Assembly (NCBI RefSeq): GCF_000374285.1
Contig: NZ_KB893944.1
Span: 1 to 64,000, forward strand
Reading direction: 5' to 3'
DNA: 64,000 nucleotides
Origin: Actinobacillus capsulatus DSM 19761
GTDB taxonomy: Bacteria; Pseudomonadota; Gammaproteobacteria; Enterobacterales; Pasteurellaceae
The translations under genes and the position numbers were made by a program. Of the stretch, positions 1 to 9,698 are shown piece after piece. Under the pieces are notes generated by a model. The model was not told the DNA's origin. It was given only the letters and a program-made list of their open reading frames with translations, and ran no database searches. Within the stretch, counting starts at the first letter, position 1. Every line of letters begins with the position of its first letter.

Positions 1-37
1 GCTTCCAAGGTATAACGGTAATCGGATTGGGCTGACA
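1..37 (-). CDS. possible start of an unidentified gene running off the left edge
   Basis: On the minus strand an ATG at 35-37 opens a frame reading MSAQSDYRYTLE that stays open to the window edge. It lies about 57 bases beyond the mrp terminator hairpin, where a next leftward gene could begin. No convincing Shine-Dalgarno sequence precedes it and twelve residues are too few to name a family. It may equally be chance. Confidence 0.3.
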
Positions 38-93
38 TAGGGAGTTCTATTTGAGTTTAGTTAAAATGATTTTATGCTGACTGGTATGATAAA

Positions 94-139
94 ACAAGCG
101 GTAGAATTTGCAAATTTTTCTGCAAATTCTACCGCTTGT
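94..139 (-). terminator. terminator of mrp built from an inverted pair of uptake sequences
   Basis: Two perfect 19-base arms (94-112 and 121-139), each containing the ACAAGCGGT uptake core, flank an 8-base AT loop just past the mrp stop codon. Paired, inverted uptake sequences are commonly used as intrinsic terminators in this family. Confidence 0.8.
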
Positions 140-159
140 GTTCTCGTGGTTATTGAGTT

Positions 160-1257
160 TTATTTTACTTCACGAATCATAATTTCAGACGGGATAACTG
201 AACCTTGCCAGTATAATTCCGAAGCGACTTTTGCCGCTAATTCGATATACGCTTGGCTGGTTTCGTGTTCCGGTGCCGCAACGACAGTCGGTGTACCGGC
301 ATCCAAATCTTGACGTAAGCGAATATGCAACGGCATTTGACCTAATACTTGCGTGCCGTATTTTTTCGCCACTTTATCCGCACCGCCGGTGCCAAAAATA
401 TCTTCGTGATGACCGCAATTTTGGCAGATATGTACGCTCATATTTTCAATGACACCTAATACTGGCACCGACACTTTTTGGAACATTGAAATGCCTTTAA
501 TTGCATCTAATAATGCAATATCTTGCGGAGTGGTTACCACCACCGCACCGGTTACCGGAATTTGCTGCGAAAGGGTCAATTGAATATCACCGGTACCCGG
601 TGGCATATCAATCACAAGGTAATCCAGCTCTGTCCACCACGTCTCATTCAATAATTGGCTTAACGCGGAACTTGCCATCGGCCCACGCCAAATGGTTGCA
701 TTATCTTCCGCCATTAAATAACCGATTGAGTTTGATTGAATACCGTAGACTTCAATCGGGGTAATGTGTTTATTATCCGGCGAGGTCGGTCGTTGATCCT
801 GCGCACCTAACATATGCGGAATCGACGGGCCGTAAATATCCGCATCCAAAATTCCTACTTTTGCCCCTTGTGCTTTTAATGCCAATGCAAGATTTACTGA
901 AGTGGTCGATTTACCTACACCGCCTTTTCCAGAGGTTACTGCAATAATATTTTTTACACCGTTTACTGCTGGATGGTTATTGGCACGTTTTAAGGTTGCA
1001 ATTTGGTAATTTAGAATCCATTTTATCTCATTTGCACCGGTAACTTGCTTGAGTTTCGCTTCCGTTTCCGTTTTCAGCGCTTCAAAACCGCTATTCCAAG
1101 CAAACGGCATGGTAAATTCCAAACGCAAAATGCCTGCACCTAATTCCGCTTTTTTAAACGCATTCAGTGCGATTAAGTCTTTTTGCAATGTAGGGTAAGT
1201 GAAATTTTGTAAGATAAATTTAATTTCACTTAATTGCTGTTCGTTAAGTTGATTCAT
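160..1257 (-). CDS. mrp: Mrp/ApbC family iron-sulfur cluster carrier ATPase
   Basis: This cytoplasmic P-loop ATPase is thought to bind and hand over Fe-S clusters to apoproteins. The 365-residue product has an N-terminal MIP18/DUF59-like domain (about 1-95), the deviant Walker A GKGGVGKST at about 110-118, and a C-x2-C pair at about 278 and 281 (ICQNCGHH) that would bind the shared cluster in a dimer. I start it at the ATG at 1255-1257, which an AAGGA precedes, rather than at the TTG one codon upstream. The start lies 3 bases beyond the stop of the upstream binding-protein gene, so the two are probably co-transcribed. An inverted uptake-sequence terminator follows. Confidence 0.95.
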   Translation of the reverse strand: MNQLNEQQLSEIKFILQNFTYPTLQKDLIALNAFKKAELGAGILRLEFTMPFAWNSGFEALKTETEAKLKQVTGANEIKWILNYQIATLKRANNHPAVNGVKNIIAVTSGKGGVGKSTTSVNLALALKAQGAKVGILDADIYGPSIPHMLGAQDQRPTSPDNKHITPIEVYGIQSNSIGYLMAEDNATIWRGPMASSALSQLLNETWWTELDYLVIDMPPGTGDIQLTLSQQIPVTGAVVVTTPQDIALLDAIKGISMFQKVSVPVLGVIENMSVHICQNCGHHEDIFGTGGADKVAKKYGTQVLGQMPLHIRLRQDLDAGTPTVVAAPEHETSQAYIELAAKVASELYWQGSVIPSEIMIREVK

Positions 1258-1260
1258 CAA

Positions 1261-2808
1261 TTAATCCTTGGGCTTCATTCGATATAAATGTTTACTATAA
1301 ATTACTTCGCTATCGTTACGTAGATCAATACCTAAAATGGTGGAGTCTAACGCAACTTTGCGATGATATTGGAACATAGGTAAAATCGCCACATCCTGCT
1401 CTAATTGTTGCACAATGCTATGAATGAGTTGTTGGCGCTGCTCTTCCGATAATTTTTCATTTTGCAGACGCTCTAATTGTTTATCGACAATTTCATTCGC
1501 ATAATTACTCTTATTATCCGGGCTTTGCGAATGGAAATGTAATAAAAACGGCAATGGATCCGCATACTCGGCACACCAGCCCGCTCGGCTTAATTGGAAC
1601 GCTTTTTGTTCTCTTAATGCTAAAAATTGTTCCCAGCTTACCCCCTGCGGCTGAATCTGTAATAGATCAGACTCTCCTAAAGTACGTATCATTTGGTTTG
1701 CAATCACGCTGTGTCTGCCATGATCATCATACAGCAAGGTTAATTTCAGCGGATTCTGCACGTTAATTCCAGCCTGGGCTAATAATGGCTCAACCACTAC
1801 CGCCCATTGGCGAGTCACAGAAGCCTGCATATTCCTTGGTAATACAGAGAAATTAGCCACGCCGTATAAATGTGGAATACGTGCAGAAAGCACTATTGCT
1901 TTCAACGCTTGGCGTACTTCTTTTTTCTTCAATTGCGGATCGGCAAAATTAAACTCATAGTAATAAGTACATAAGCGAGGGAATTCCCAAATATTATGCT
2001 GCTGGCTTGGTAATGGGTTCTCAATTACGTCAAATTGCTTAATCGCTTGTAAATCACCGATAGCATAATGCTCTACTGTTGCAAAACCTAAGCCGTTTTT
2101 AACCGCTTGTAATTTCGCAGATCTATCACTAATTTCCGTAATCCGATAAGCGCCGCTCGTAACTAAGGAATTAAGCTTCGGTGCATCGCCTTTAAAAGTC
2201 GGCAGTAAAGCGGAATGTCCTAACATTTTTACCAATTGCGCATTTGGTTTACTGAGCTTAATCTGTAAGCTATTCGAATTTAACGCTTTTACACCTAATT
2301 CACTAACTTGCTTTTTCCCTTCAACAATTTCTTTGGCATTTTCTATGCCCATATAGGTTAGGTAAGGCGCAAGGGGAGATGCGTTTCTAGGATCGGCCAA
2401 ACGCTGCCAGCTAGCCACAAAATCGTCTGCCGTTACACTTTTGCCGTTTGACCATTTAGCACTGTCATCAAGAATAAATAACCAATCTTTATTATTTTCA
2501 CTAAACCAATCTTTAGCGAGTACCGGCACGATTTGACCTTTCTCATTAAACTCAACCAAACCGGCGAAAATATCCCGTGCAAAAGCCGCCTCATCCGCTG
2601 TTCGAATAAAATGCGTATCAACACGTAAGCGCTCCGCATATACAGCACGCTTTAATATATTTCTATCCTGAAGAGAAGATGCTGTTGAAGTTGCTTTTGC
2701 CGCTTGTGTTTGCGAATTTTGCTGATCACAAGCGGATAGTAAGCCTGCACTTAACACACAAATTGTAAAAAATCGCCAAAATTTGGCCGCTTGTTTAAGA
2801 AAAAGCAT
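1261..2808 (-). CDS. periplasmic oligopeptide-binding lipoprotein (SBP_bac_5 family)
   Basis: The product (515 residues) resembles the solute-binding proteins of peptide ABC transporters (OppA/SapA/DppA type). A lipoprotein signal is visible: a charged start, a hydrophobic stretch and the lipobox LLSAC with Cys at about 27. A Gln/Ser/Ala-rich linker and then the family motif around DWSENxxDWLFILDD/AKWSNGKSVTADDFVASW follow. No permease or ATPase genes are adjacent. It sits between the MarC-family gene (13-base gap) and mrp (3-base gap), so it may be an orphan binding protein that serves a transporter encoded elsewhere. Substrate cannot be told from sequence. Confidence 0.85.
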   Translation of the reverse strand: MLFLKQAAKFWRFFTICVLSAGLLSACDQQNSQTQAAKATSTASSLQDRNILKRAVYAERLRVDTHFIRTADEAAFARDIFAGLVEFNEKGQIVPVLAKDWFSENNKDWLFILDDSAKWSNGKSVTADDFVASWQRLADPRNASPLAPYLTYMGIENAKEIVEGKKQVSELGVKALNSNSLQIKLSKPNAQLVKMLGHSALLPTFKGDAPKLNSLVTSGAYRITEISDRSAKLQAVKNGLGFATVEHYAIGDLQAIKQFDVIENPLPSQQHNIWEFPRLCTYYYEFNFADPQLKKKEVRQALKAIVLSARIPHLYGVANFSVLPRNMQASVTRQWAVVVEPLLAQAGINVQNPLKLTLLYDDHGRHSVIANQMIRTLGESDLLQIQPQGVSWEQFLALREQKAFQLSRAGWCAEYADPLPFLLHFHSQSPDNKSNYANEIVDKQLERLQNEKLSEEQRQQLIHSIVQQLEQDVAILPMFQYHRKVALDSTILGIDLRNDSEVIYSKHLYRMKPKD

Positions 2809-2821
2809 CTGTATAATCCTA

Positions 2822-3475
2822 TTAATGAATAGATGTTAAACCAGGAAATAGATTACTTAAACCCGCCACAATAATTTCAATACCCAATGCCATCAAGATC
2901 AATCCCATAATACGAGTAACGACATTAGAACCCGTTTTTCCTAGCTTTTTAACCAATGGCGCAGAAAAACGAAATAAAACATAACATACCGCCGCAAATG
3001 CGCCGATTGCGAGACTAAAACCGACATAATCAACCCAATGATTATAACGCGTTCCCCAAACAATCGTAGAACCGATAGCACCCGGCCCCGCCATAATAGG
3101 CATAGCCAACGGTACAACGGCGATATTTTCGTATTCGCTTACATCGGCATTTTTCTCTTCTTTATTTTGTTTATGCTCACCTAATTTACCGCTGATCATC
3201 GTCATAGCGATACTCACAATCAAGAAGCCGCCCGCTACACGGAAAGAATCAAGCGAGATACTAAAAGCATCTAAAATCAGTTTTCCGAAAAATAAACTGA
3301 CTAATAAAATGACTCCGATAGAAACTGCCGTCACTAGGCTTGTATGATTACGCTCAGCCTCGTATTGATGGCTTGTCATACTAAAGAAAATCGGTAATGA
3401 ACCAAACGGGTTCACAATCGCAAATAAACCGATAAAAAATTGAAGATAAATGGCAAGATTAATGACTATTTCCAC
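2822..3475 (-). CDS. MarC-family integral membrane protein (YhgN-like)
   Basis: The 217-residue product is almost entirely hydrophobic with about six membrane segments. It carries MarC/NAAT hallmarks: NPFGSLPIFFSMT near the N-terminus and a second half-repeat around PLAMPIMAGPGAIGS. The family is of poorly known function; marC itself is not a drug-resistance determinant. The start codon here is GTG (3473-3475) with a weak AGG upstream. The C-terminal helix MGLILMALGIEIIVAGL is also typical. It is probably the first gene of the leftward unit that continues into the peptide-binding lipoprotein and mrp. Confidence 0.88.
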   Translation of the reverse strand: MEIVINLAIYLQFFIGLFAIVNPFGSLPIFFSMTSHQYEAERNHTSLVTAVSIGVILLVSLFFGKLILDAFSISLDSFRVAGGFLIVSIAMTMISGKLGEHKQNKEEKNADVSEYENIAVVPLAMPIMAGPGAIGSTIVWGTRYNHWVDYVGFSLAIGAFAAVCYVLFRFSAPLVKKLGKTGSNVVTRIMGLILMALGIEIIVAGLSNLFPGLTSIH

Positions 3476-3542
3476 ACAAACCTACTTTTACATAACAGCT
3501 AAATTAACATTATATCGGGGATACGATCTTGTGACAAAATAA

Positions 3543-3573
3543 AAACGCCTAAAACTCAATGTTCTAGGCGTTT
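3543..3573 (-). terminator. terminator downstream of ppiD
   Basis: Nine-base arms AAACGCCTA (3543-3551) and TAGGCGTTT (3565-3573) lie 21 bases past the ppiD stop codon, and a T-rich run follows on the minus strand. Confidence 0.75.
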
Positions 3574-3593
3574 ATAACAATAGCTAATTCAAA

Positions 3594-5471
3594 TTAATGT
3601 GATGCTGATCCTAGTTGTTCCATAAAATCTGCATTCACTTCAATGGAGGCTTTTGCACGTAAATCTTTTAATAAATCATTACGTAATAGTAATTGATCTG
3701 CTTGGCTAAATTGCACCGCAAGCGGTTTAAATTCTTCCGAACTTCCATCAATCACCTTATCCAAAGCAACAATCACCACATTGCCTTGCTCATCACGAGC
3801 GACACTATAAGTCGCTTTATCAGCCGGTTTTGTCATAGCAAACACGGTTTGCGCTAATACCGGTTGTTGTCCTTGCGCTTGTGCATAAACTAATGTTTGT
3901 GCCGTACCAAACTGAACATCTGCCGCTTGACCACTTTCCAACGATTTAATTGTTTCTTGCGCTTTAGCTATTAACGCTTGCTCAGCTTTTTGCTGTTTCA
4001 CTGCAACTTCAACATCCGCCTTTGCTTCATCTAAGGTTTTTACACGCTCAGCTTGATAATCACTTACACGTACAAACATTGTCTTCGGATGATGTTCATC
4101 ACCGATATCTAAAGCATCTGAATTTTGACCGCTTTGACGTAATTCACCACTAAATAACGCTTTTAATACTTTCTCATTATTTAATTCAGCCGGTACGTTT
4201 TGTTGGGTAAATTGCGCTGTTTTTTGAATCGCTACACCACCCGCTTGTGCCACACTTTCTAATGAACCGTTATTTTCAAACGCTTTATTTGCCATTTCAC
4301 GTGCTAGGTTCGAATATTCGGTTAATAACAATTCATTACGAATTGTTTTAGCAATATTGTCTTTTACTTGCTCAAGCGGAATCACTTGTTCATTTTTACG
4401 CGCTAGCACTTTAATAATATGATAAGCACCATCTACATTGACTGCTTGACTAACGGCACCAACTTGTAAGCCATTCGCCGCCTCTTCAAACGCTCTCGGG
4501 AAAGTTCCCGCCTTCGCCCAACCTAAATCACCGCCTTGTGCCGCCGATAATTTGTCAGTTGATTTTGCCTTAGCCAATGCAGCAAAATCCGCACCGCCAG
4601 CAAGCTGTTGCTCAAGTGCTTTAGCATCCGCTTCATTTGCTAGTTGAATGTGAGCGATATGCGTTTCGCCTTGGGTAACATAATCCGCTTTATTTTTTTC
4701 ATAATATGTCGCAATTTGTTCATCTGTAACTTGAACATTTTTTGCCACATTTTCCGGTGTTAAGGTCACATACTCAACAGTCAGTTTTTCCGGCTCAACA
4801 AATGCGTTTTTATGCGCATCATAATAAGCCTGTAATTCTTCACCTGAAGCGATCTGATTTTGTGCCTCAGCTGCAACTGAATAATTTGCTAAACGAACCT
4901 GACGTTTTTGCAGTAATAATTTAGCTAATAATTCTTGTTCTGCCGGTACGGAAAAATGGCTACCAACAATCCCTTCTTGAATTTGAGAAAATAACATTCC
5001 TTCATTTACAATCGCAGCATAACCGTCAGCACTTAAGCCGTTATTACGTAATGCTTGTTGATATAATTGATTATTGAATTTTCCGTCTTGTTGGAATGTC
5101 GGGCTATTTACAATTTCTGATTTGATTTGTTCCGCACTGATACCTAATTTAAGGTTCTGAGCATATTGACGCAAAAGTTCATCATCAATTAAGCCATTTA
5201 AAATAGACTGGTTGAATTGAGCCGCATATTCCGGTGTATCTAATAAATCCCAAAAACGTTCGCCCATTTGCGTATTTAAAATAGTTTGTTGGCGACTTTT
5301 TGCAGCATTGAATGCTTGTTGCTCAATAGCTGTACCATTCACTTTAACCGCAGAAGTATCAATCCCCACTAAACCAGTACCGATACCGGTAATCACGAAA
5401 GATAAAGAGACTAATGCAAAAATGATTTTAAATACGGGACCATTTGTCCGTTCATGCATTTTTTCGATCAT
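3594..5471 (-). CDS. ppiD: periplasmic folding chaperone PpiD (SurA N-terminal/PPIC type)
   Basis: PpiD is anchored in the inner membrane at the Sec translocon and assists secreted proteins as they emerge. The 625-residue product begins with a short cytoplasmic stretch (MIEKMHERTNGP) and one membrane anchor (about 13-37). A SurA-like chaperone region follows, then one parvulin domain at about 265-355 with the signatures HIAHIQLANEADAKAL and GGDLGWAKAGTFPRAFEEA, and a long C-terminal chaperone region. Length matches the family. It is a single-gene unit, divergent from the antiporter gene. Confidence 0.95.
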   Translation of the reverse strand: MIEKMHERTNGPVFKIIFALVSLSFVITGIGTGLVGIDTSAVKVNGTAIEQQAFNAAKSRQQTILNTQMGERFWDLLDTPEYAAQFNQSILNGLIDDELLRQYAQNLKLGISAEQIKSEIVNSPTFQQDGKFNNQLYQQALRNNGLSADGYAAIVNEGMLFSQIQEGIVGSHFSVPAEQELLAKLLLQKRQVRLANYSVAAEAQNQIASGEELQAYYDAHKNAFVEPEKLTVEYVTLTPENVAKNVQVTDEQIATYYEKNKADYVTQGETHIAHIQLANEADAKALEQQLAGGADFAALAKAKSTDKLSAAQGGDLGWAKAGTFPRAFEEAANGLQVGAVSQAVNVDGAYHIIKVLARKNEQVIPLEQVKDNIAKTIRNELLLTEYSNLAREMANKAFENNGSLESVAQAGGVAIQKTAQFTQQNVPAELNNEKVLKALFSGELRQSGQNSDALDIGDEHHPKTMFVRVSDYQAERVKTLDEAKADVEVAVKQQKAEQALIAKAQETIKSLESGQAADVQFGTAQTLVYAQAQGQQPVLAQTVFAMTKPADKATYSVARDEQGNVVIVALDKVIDGSSEEFKPLAVQFSQADQLLLRNDLLKDLRAKASIEVNADFMEQLGSASH

Positions 5472-5725
5472 TGATAGATTCCTAAATATTAAGTTTAATG
5501 CAAAAAATTGTGCTGATTATACTGTAAAGCGAGCAATTCTCAAATCTGAAATTCGTCACTTTTTTACAAATTTATTGGTAAATTTACGCACAAATCAGAC
5601 CGCTTGCAACCCTTTAAGTTCGCCTTTTCCCTTTACATTAATACGAAAAATTGTTTTAATTTCACACTTTCATCAGCCTAGATTTGGCTTTTTCATTTCT
5701 TTTATTCATATCGACAGGATTACCT

Positions 5726-7039
5726 ATGGGCATCTACGCATATATTTGCTTCCTCTCGGCGCTGTCTATTTTTCTCGGATTTATTACAAGTAAAATTAGC
5801 GCAAAAGTACAATCAACAATTGCAATTACCGCAGCAGCTATGGTTTGCTCATTACTCGTTTGGGTTTTAGGCTCGCTAGGTTGGTTTAATATCGACACCA
5901 TTGCCAAAGAAGTGATGGAACAAATCGACTTCAAGAGCTTTTTACTTAACGGTATTCTTGGTTTTTTGCTTTTTGCCGGTTCACTTGGGGTAAAACTGCC
6001 GATTTTAAAAGATCAAAAATGGGAAATTACCACTTTTGCCTTATTTTCTACACTCGCTTCAACCTTCTTTATCGCTGGCTTAATTTGGGGTGTCGCTCAT
6101 CTTATCGGCTTACCTATTGATTTTATTTATTGCGTTGTCTTCGGCTCACTTATTTCGCCAACCGACCCAATAGCAGTATTGGCAATTATCAAAAACTTAC
6201 GTGCACCAAAGCGCTTATCTATGCAAGTTGAAGGCGAATCATTATTTAATGACGGTGTTGGTCTTGTAATTTTCGTTACTGTCTTTGCTGTTGCTTTCGG
6301 CGGACAAGAAGCCACTTTCTCCGGTATTATGGGGCTGTTTATGCATGAAGCTATCGGCGGTGTTTTATTCGGTTTCGTGCTCGGTTTTATTGCGCATATC
6401 TTAATTTCCTCAACCGATGACGGCTCGATGGAGATGCTCATCACCCTCACAATTCCTACTGCCGGCTTTATGTTCGCAAGTAATATTTTGCACGTATCAG
6501 GCGCATTAGCGATGGTAGTTTCCGGCATTATGATTGGTAACTGGACGCGTCGATCAGGTTTTTCAGAACAAAGCCAACGCTATCTTGACCACTTCTGGGA
6601 AATGATCGACCATTTCCTTAACTCACTGCTGTTCTTTTTAATTGGCTTTGCCTTGCTATTAGTCGATTTCAATATTTACGGCGTTATCTTAATGATTGTG
6701 GCAATTCCGGTTTGCTTAGCTGCACGTTATCTCAGTTTATGGATTCCGTTCAAAGCGATGCAGCAATTCCGTACTTACAACCCTTATACCTTAAAAATTA
6801 TGACATGGGGTGGTTTACGTGGCGGACTTGCGCTAGCAATGGCATTGGCTATTCCGAGTAAAGTCGCATTTGCCGGCGAGGTAGATGTGAAGGATTTAAT
6901 TCTGGTTATGACCTATGCAGTGGTGATGTTTTCAATTTTAGTGCAAGGTTCAACCGTGGAACCAATGATTCGCAAATCTAAAACAGTCGATCCGAATAGA
7001 GAGGAATATTTACAACCAAGCGGTCATTCTTCGCATTAA
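5726..7039 (+). CDS. NhaP/CPA1-type sodium/proton antiporter
   Basis: The product (437 residues) is a polytopic CPA1-family monovalent cation/proton antiporter of the inner membrane. About twelve membrane segments are visible. The conserved acidic motif FGSLISPTDPIAVLAI contains the ND/TDP-type ion-binding site, followed by VEGESLFNDGVGLVIF and the late motif MTWGGLRGGLALAMAL. I prefer the ATG at 5726, preceded by AGGA, to a TTG 14 codons upstream that adds a polar-poor extension. It is transcribed away from ppiD and precedes rpsO. Transport of Na+, K+ or both cannot be decided from sequence. Confidence 0.9.
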   Translation: MGIYAYICFLSALSIFLGFITSKISAKVQSTIAITAAAMVCSLLVWVLGSLGWFNIDTIAKEVMEQIDFKSFLLNGILGFLLFAGSLGVKLPILKDQKWEITTFALFSTLASTFFIAGLIWGVAHLIGLPIDFIYCVVFGSLISPTDPIAVLAIIKNLRAPKRLSMQVEGESLFNDGVGLVIFVTVFAVAFGGQEATFSGIMGLFMHEAIGGVLFGFVLGFIAHILISSTDDGSMEMLITLTIPTAGFMFASNILHVSGALAMVVSGIMIGNWTRRSGFSEQSQRYLDHFWEMIDHFLNSLLFFLIGFALLLVDFNIYGVILMIVAIPVCLAARYLSLWIPFKAMQQFRTYNPYTLKIMTWGGLRGGLALAMALAIPSKVAFAGEVDVKDLILVMTYAVVMFSILVQGSTVEPMIRKSKTVDPNREEYLQPSGHSSH

Positions 7040-7158
7040 TTTTGCAAATTTTAGTTGAAATTTGACCACTTTATCTTTAGAATTCGGGCTTCCTGTCCTC
7101 GCTGAGTTAGAGATTGGCGAAGGATGTATTATCAACCCTTAACAAAAAGGATATTAAA

Positions 7159-7428
7159 ATGTCTCTAAGCGTAGAAGCAAAAGCAAAAATCGTTGCTGAA
7201 TTTGGTCGTGATGCAAAAGACACTGGTTCATCAGAAGTTCAGATCGCATTATTAACAGCTCAAATCAACCACTTACAAGCACACTTTGCTGCGCACAAAA
7301 AAGATCACCACGGTCGTCGCGGTTTATTACGTATGGTTTCACGTCGTCGTAAATTATTAGACTACTTAAAACGTACTGATCTTGCTAAATATTCAGAAAC
7401 TATCGCACGTTTAGGTTTACGTCGCTAA
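7159..7428 (+). CDS. rpsO: 30S ribosomal protein S15
   Basis: S15 binds 16S rRNA early in small-subunit assembly. The 89-residue product from the ATG at 7159 matches the full family length and contains the RNA-binding stretch [19 protein letters not shown] and the basic [20 protein letters not shown] region. The frame stays open 15 codons upstream, but the AAAGGATATTAAA ribosome site and family alignment favour 7159. A strong terminator follows at 7451. The 119-base leader could hold the autoregulatory S15 site known from other bacteria, though I cannot fold it with confidence. Confidence 0.98.
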   Translation: MSLSVEAKAKIVAEFGRDAKDTGSSEVQIALLTAQINHLQAHFAAHKKDHHGRRGLLRMVSRRRKLLDYLKRTDLAKYSETIARLGLRR

Positions 7429-7450
7429 TTTCGAATTGAAATCAGAAGAG

Positions 7451-7475
7451 CCGAGCTATTTAGCTCGGTTTTTTT
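7451..7475 (+). terminator. rpsO terminator
   Basis: The perfect 8-base hairpin CCGAGCTA-TT-TAGCTCGG at 7451-7468 is followed by a run of seven T. Confidence 0.92.
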
Positions 7476-7507
7476 ATATAACTTTTATTTTTAAGGAAAG
7501 TATCTCA

Positions 7508-8374
7508 ATGGCATTTAGCTCATTATTTACACTATTAGATGATATTGCTGCGGTTCTTGATGACGTATCAATGATGACCAAAGTTGCGGCAAAGAAAACC
7601 GTCGGCGTAATCGGGGACGATTTAGCGCTGAACACAAATCAAGTAAGCGGGAAAAATATTAGCCCAGATCGAGAATTACCGATTGTTTGGAGTGTCGCAA
7701 AAGGCTCACTGATTAATAAAGTTATTTTGATTCCGCTTGCGCTACTTCTATCTATTTACTTGCCACAAGCCATTCTTCCATTGTTAATGATTGGCGGTGC
7801 TTATTTATGTTTTGAAGGTGTAGAGAAGTTATTACATAGATTCCTCCACAAAAAAGATGAACATCATACCGCTTCAGAAGAAGAACAAATTTCAGAAAAA
7901 GATAAAATTAAAGGTGCGGTGCGTACCGATTTTATCTTATCGGCAGAAATTATTATTATCGCATTAGGTGTATTACAAGAATCTTCAACAATGATCAAAA
8001 TTCTTTCTCTTTCAAGTATCGGGATCGGTATCACTATTTTTGTATACGGTTTGGTTGGATTAATTGTAAAACTGGATGATATCGGTTTATGGTTAATGCA
8101 GAAGAAAAGTGGCTTATCGCAATCTATCGGTAAAGCTCTACTTGTGATTATGCCATGGTTTATGAAATCACTTTCAGTTATCGGTACGATTGCCATGTTC
8201 TTAGTTGGTGGGGGTATTTTCTCTCATAATATTGCCGAAATTCATCGCTTCGTTGAACAAGGTATTCCGGCACAATTCGCGAGCCTCGTTGATTTTGTGA
8301 TTGGTATTATTATCGGTTCAATTTGCTGCCTCATTATTTTACCGTTAATGAACGTATTTAGTAAAAAGCACTAA
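7508..8374 (+). CDS. DUF808 family membrane protein (YedI-like)
   Basis: The 288-residue product matches the DUF808/YedI family from its first residues (MAFSSLFTLLDDIAAVLDD, then MTKVAAKKTVGVIGDDLALN). The family is an uncharacterised inner-membrane protein family. Several hydrophobic helices are seen (about 65-85, 90-105, 140-165, 180-205, 225-250, 260-285), separated by a charged loop near 112-130 (HKKDEHHTASEEEQ). The ATG at 7508 is preceded by AAGGAAAG; an in-frame ATG 24 codons upstream would run through the rpsO terminator and is unlikely to be used. Confidence 0.85.
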   Translation: MAFSSLFTLLDDIAAVLDDVSMMTKVAAKKTVGVIGDDLALNTNQVSGKNISPDRELPIVWSVAKGSLINKVILIPLALLLSIYLPQAILPLLMIGGAYLCFEGVEKLLHRFLHKKDEHHTASEEEQISEKDKIKGAVRTDFILSAEIIIIALGVLQESSTMIKILSLSSIGIGITIFVYGLVGLIVKLDDIGLWLMQKKSGLSQSIGKALLVIMPWFMKSLSVIGTIAMFLVGGGIFSHNIAEIHRFVEQGIPAQFASLVDFVIGIIIGSICCLIILPLMNVFSKKH

Positions 8375-8390
8375 TTAATCTCAACAAAAA

Positions 8391-8416
8391 AGCCACTTAT
8401 TTCTCAATAAGTGGCT
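8391..8416. terminator. bidirectional terminator between the DUF808 gene and hemY
   Basis: Ten-base arms AGCCACTTAT (8391-8400) and ATAAGTGGCT (8407-8416) are flanked by A-runs on the left and T-runs on the right. The hairpin can therefore end both converging transcripts. Confidence 0.88.
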
Positions 8417-8432
8417 TTTTCTATACAATAAA

Positions 8433-9692
8433 TTAAGCTGATTTTTCAGCTAATGCTGTTGTCGCTTCCTGAGTATCATTTTTCTTATCCATACTCACTT
8501 GTTTCAAATTAATCTCACGAATCTTATTCGCTAACACAGTATCATGTGTTTGTTCAGCAACATGCAATGCCATAATACGATCATTTGCAACACACTCACG
8601 ATGCTCAATCAACTGAGCAAAATAGTTTTTCGCTTTTTCAAATAGCCCTTCTCGGGTATAGATATAACCTAATGCTCTTGCATAATCATCCGTATATTGC
8701 GAATCGGCTTTATCTGCTCTTTTTACCAGCACTTTAACCAATTTACTATCTTCCGCAACTTGTAAACGGGTTAACTGTTCAAATAATGGGACTAACTGCT
8801 CATCTTCATATTTTTTCAGCGTTTCAAGCGCAATTTCTTGTGCAGAATCGTGATCATCCGTATCAATTAAGCGTTTAATCAAACCGATACGCACATAGAT
8901 CGATTTACGACGGCGACTCGGTTGATTTTCCCACCATGTTAATAAACCGTCTTGACCTTCTTCATTCATTTTCTCATCTAACAGACCGTCATCAACAAAA
9001 TGCTCTAATTCGGTATATTCGTCTGCAGATAAGAAACTACGCTGACCAATGCTTTCTAAAATCGTATCCAACGCATTATAGGCTTTTGAATCTTTGTAAA
9101 TTTGAATCGCTAAACGCAACACTTCCGTATTACGTGGTGCTAATTCAATTAAACTGTCAATCGCACTACGAGCGGCAGGCAATTTACCTTGTTGCATTAG
9201 AATTTTTGCACGAGCCAATTCAACAGCAACATTATTTGTACCCGCCAATTCTCCAGCTTCAATTAAATATTTATTAGCACTAAAATCATCGCCTCGTTGC
9301 TGAGCAGCTTCCGCCGCTTTAAGTAAATTTAATACCGGCTCATCCGCGTGTTTCGCATTCTTGCTAAATAATTTTTCAGCTTTTGAATAATCGCCTTCGC
9401 TCATTTTTATTAACCCCTCAAGAGTTTCCTGCTGAGCTTTTTTATGTTTACGATTAAAGAACCAGTTATACGACCCTTTGCTTAAACGGCAGAAACGACT
9501 AACTACCCATTCCACCGTATAAACCACCGCCATTGCAATAACAAAAAAGACAACGAGCATCACTAAGCTCATTTCAATTACTTTACTTGCCGTCTCAATG
9601 CGTACATAACCTTGGCTACCAGCCATATAAGGACCGGCAATTAGCCCTGCCAAAAGCAGAAGCATTAAGAAAAGAACTCTAAACATAGACAA
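8433..9692 (-). CDS. hemY: HemY-like tetratricopeptide membrane protein
   Basis: This is the gammaproteobacterial HemY (distinct from protoporphyrinogen oxidase HemY), an inner-membrane protein linked to haem synthesis by its operon. The 419-residue product has two N-terminal membrane segments (about 4-22 and 42-63) and then a large cytoplasmic or periplasmic region of helical TPR-like repeats, e.g. around LIKMSEGDYSKAEKLFSKNA and ALGYIYTREGLFEKAKNYF. It is the last gene of hemCDXY, 6 bases after hemX. Confidence 0.92.
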   Translation of the reverse strand: MSMFRVLFLMLLLLAGLIAGPYMAGSQGYVRIETASKVIEMSLVMLVVFFVIAMAVVYTVEWVVSRFCRLSKGSYNWFFNRKHKKAQQETLEGLIKMSEGDYSKAEKLFSKNAKHADEPVLNLLKAAEAAQQRGDDFSANKYLIEAGELAGTNNVAVELARAKILMQQGKLPAARSAIDSLIELAPRNTEVLRLAIQIYKDSKAYNALDTILESIGQRSFLSADEYTELEHFVDDGLLDEKMNEEGQDGLLTWWENQPSRRRKSIYVRIGLIKRLIDTDDHDSAQEIALETLKKYEDEQLVPLFEQLTRLQVAEDSKLVKVLVKRADKADSQYTDDYARALGYIYTREGLFEKAKNYFAQLIEHRECVANDRIMALHVAEQTHDTVLANKIREINLKQVSMDKKNDTQEATTALAEKSA

Positions 9693-9698
9693 TATCTC

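Noticed and set aside
5308-5793. 161-codon rightward frame over the ppiD-antiporter gap
   Set aside because: It overlaps the 5' ends of both real genes, and its sequence is the complement or a shifted frame of conserved protein code.
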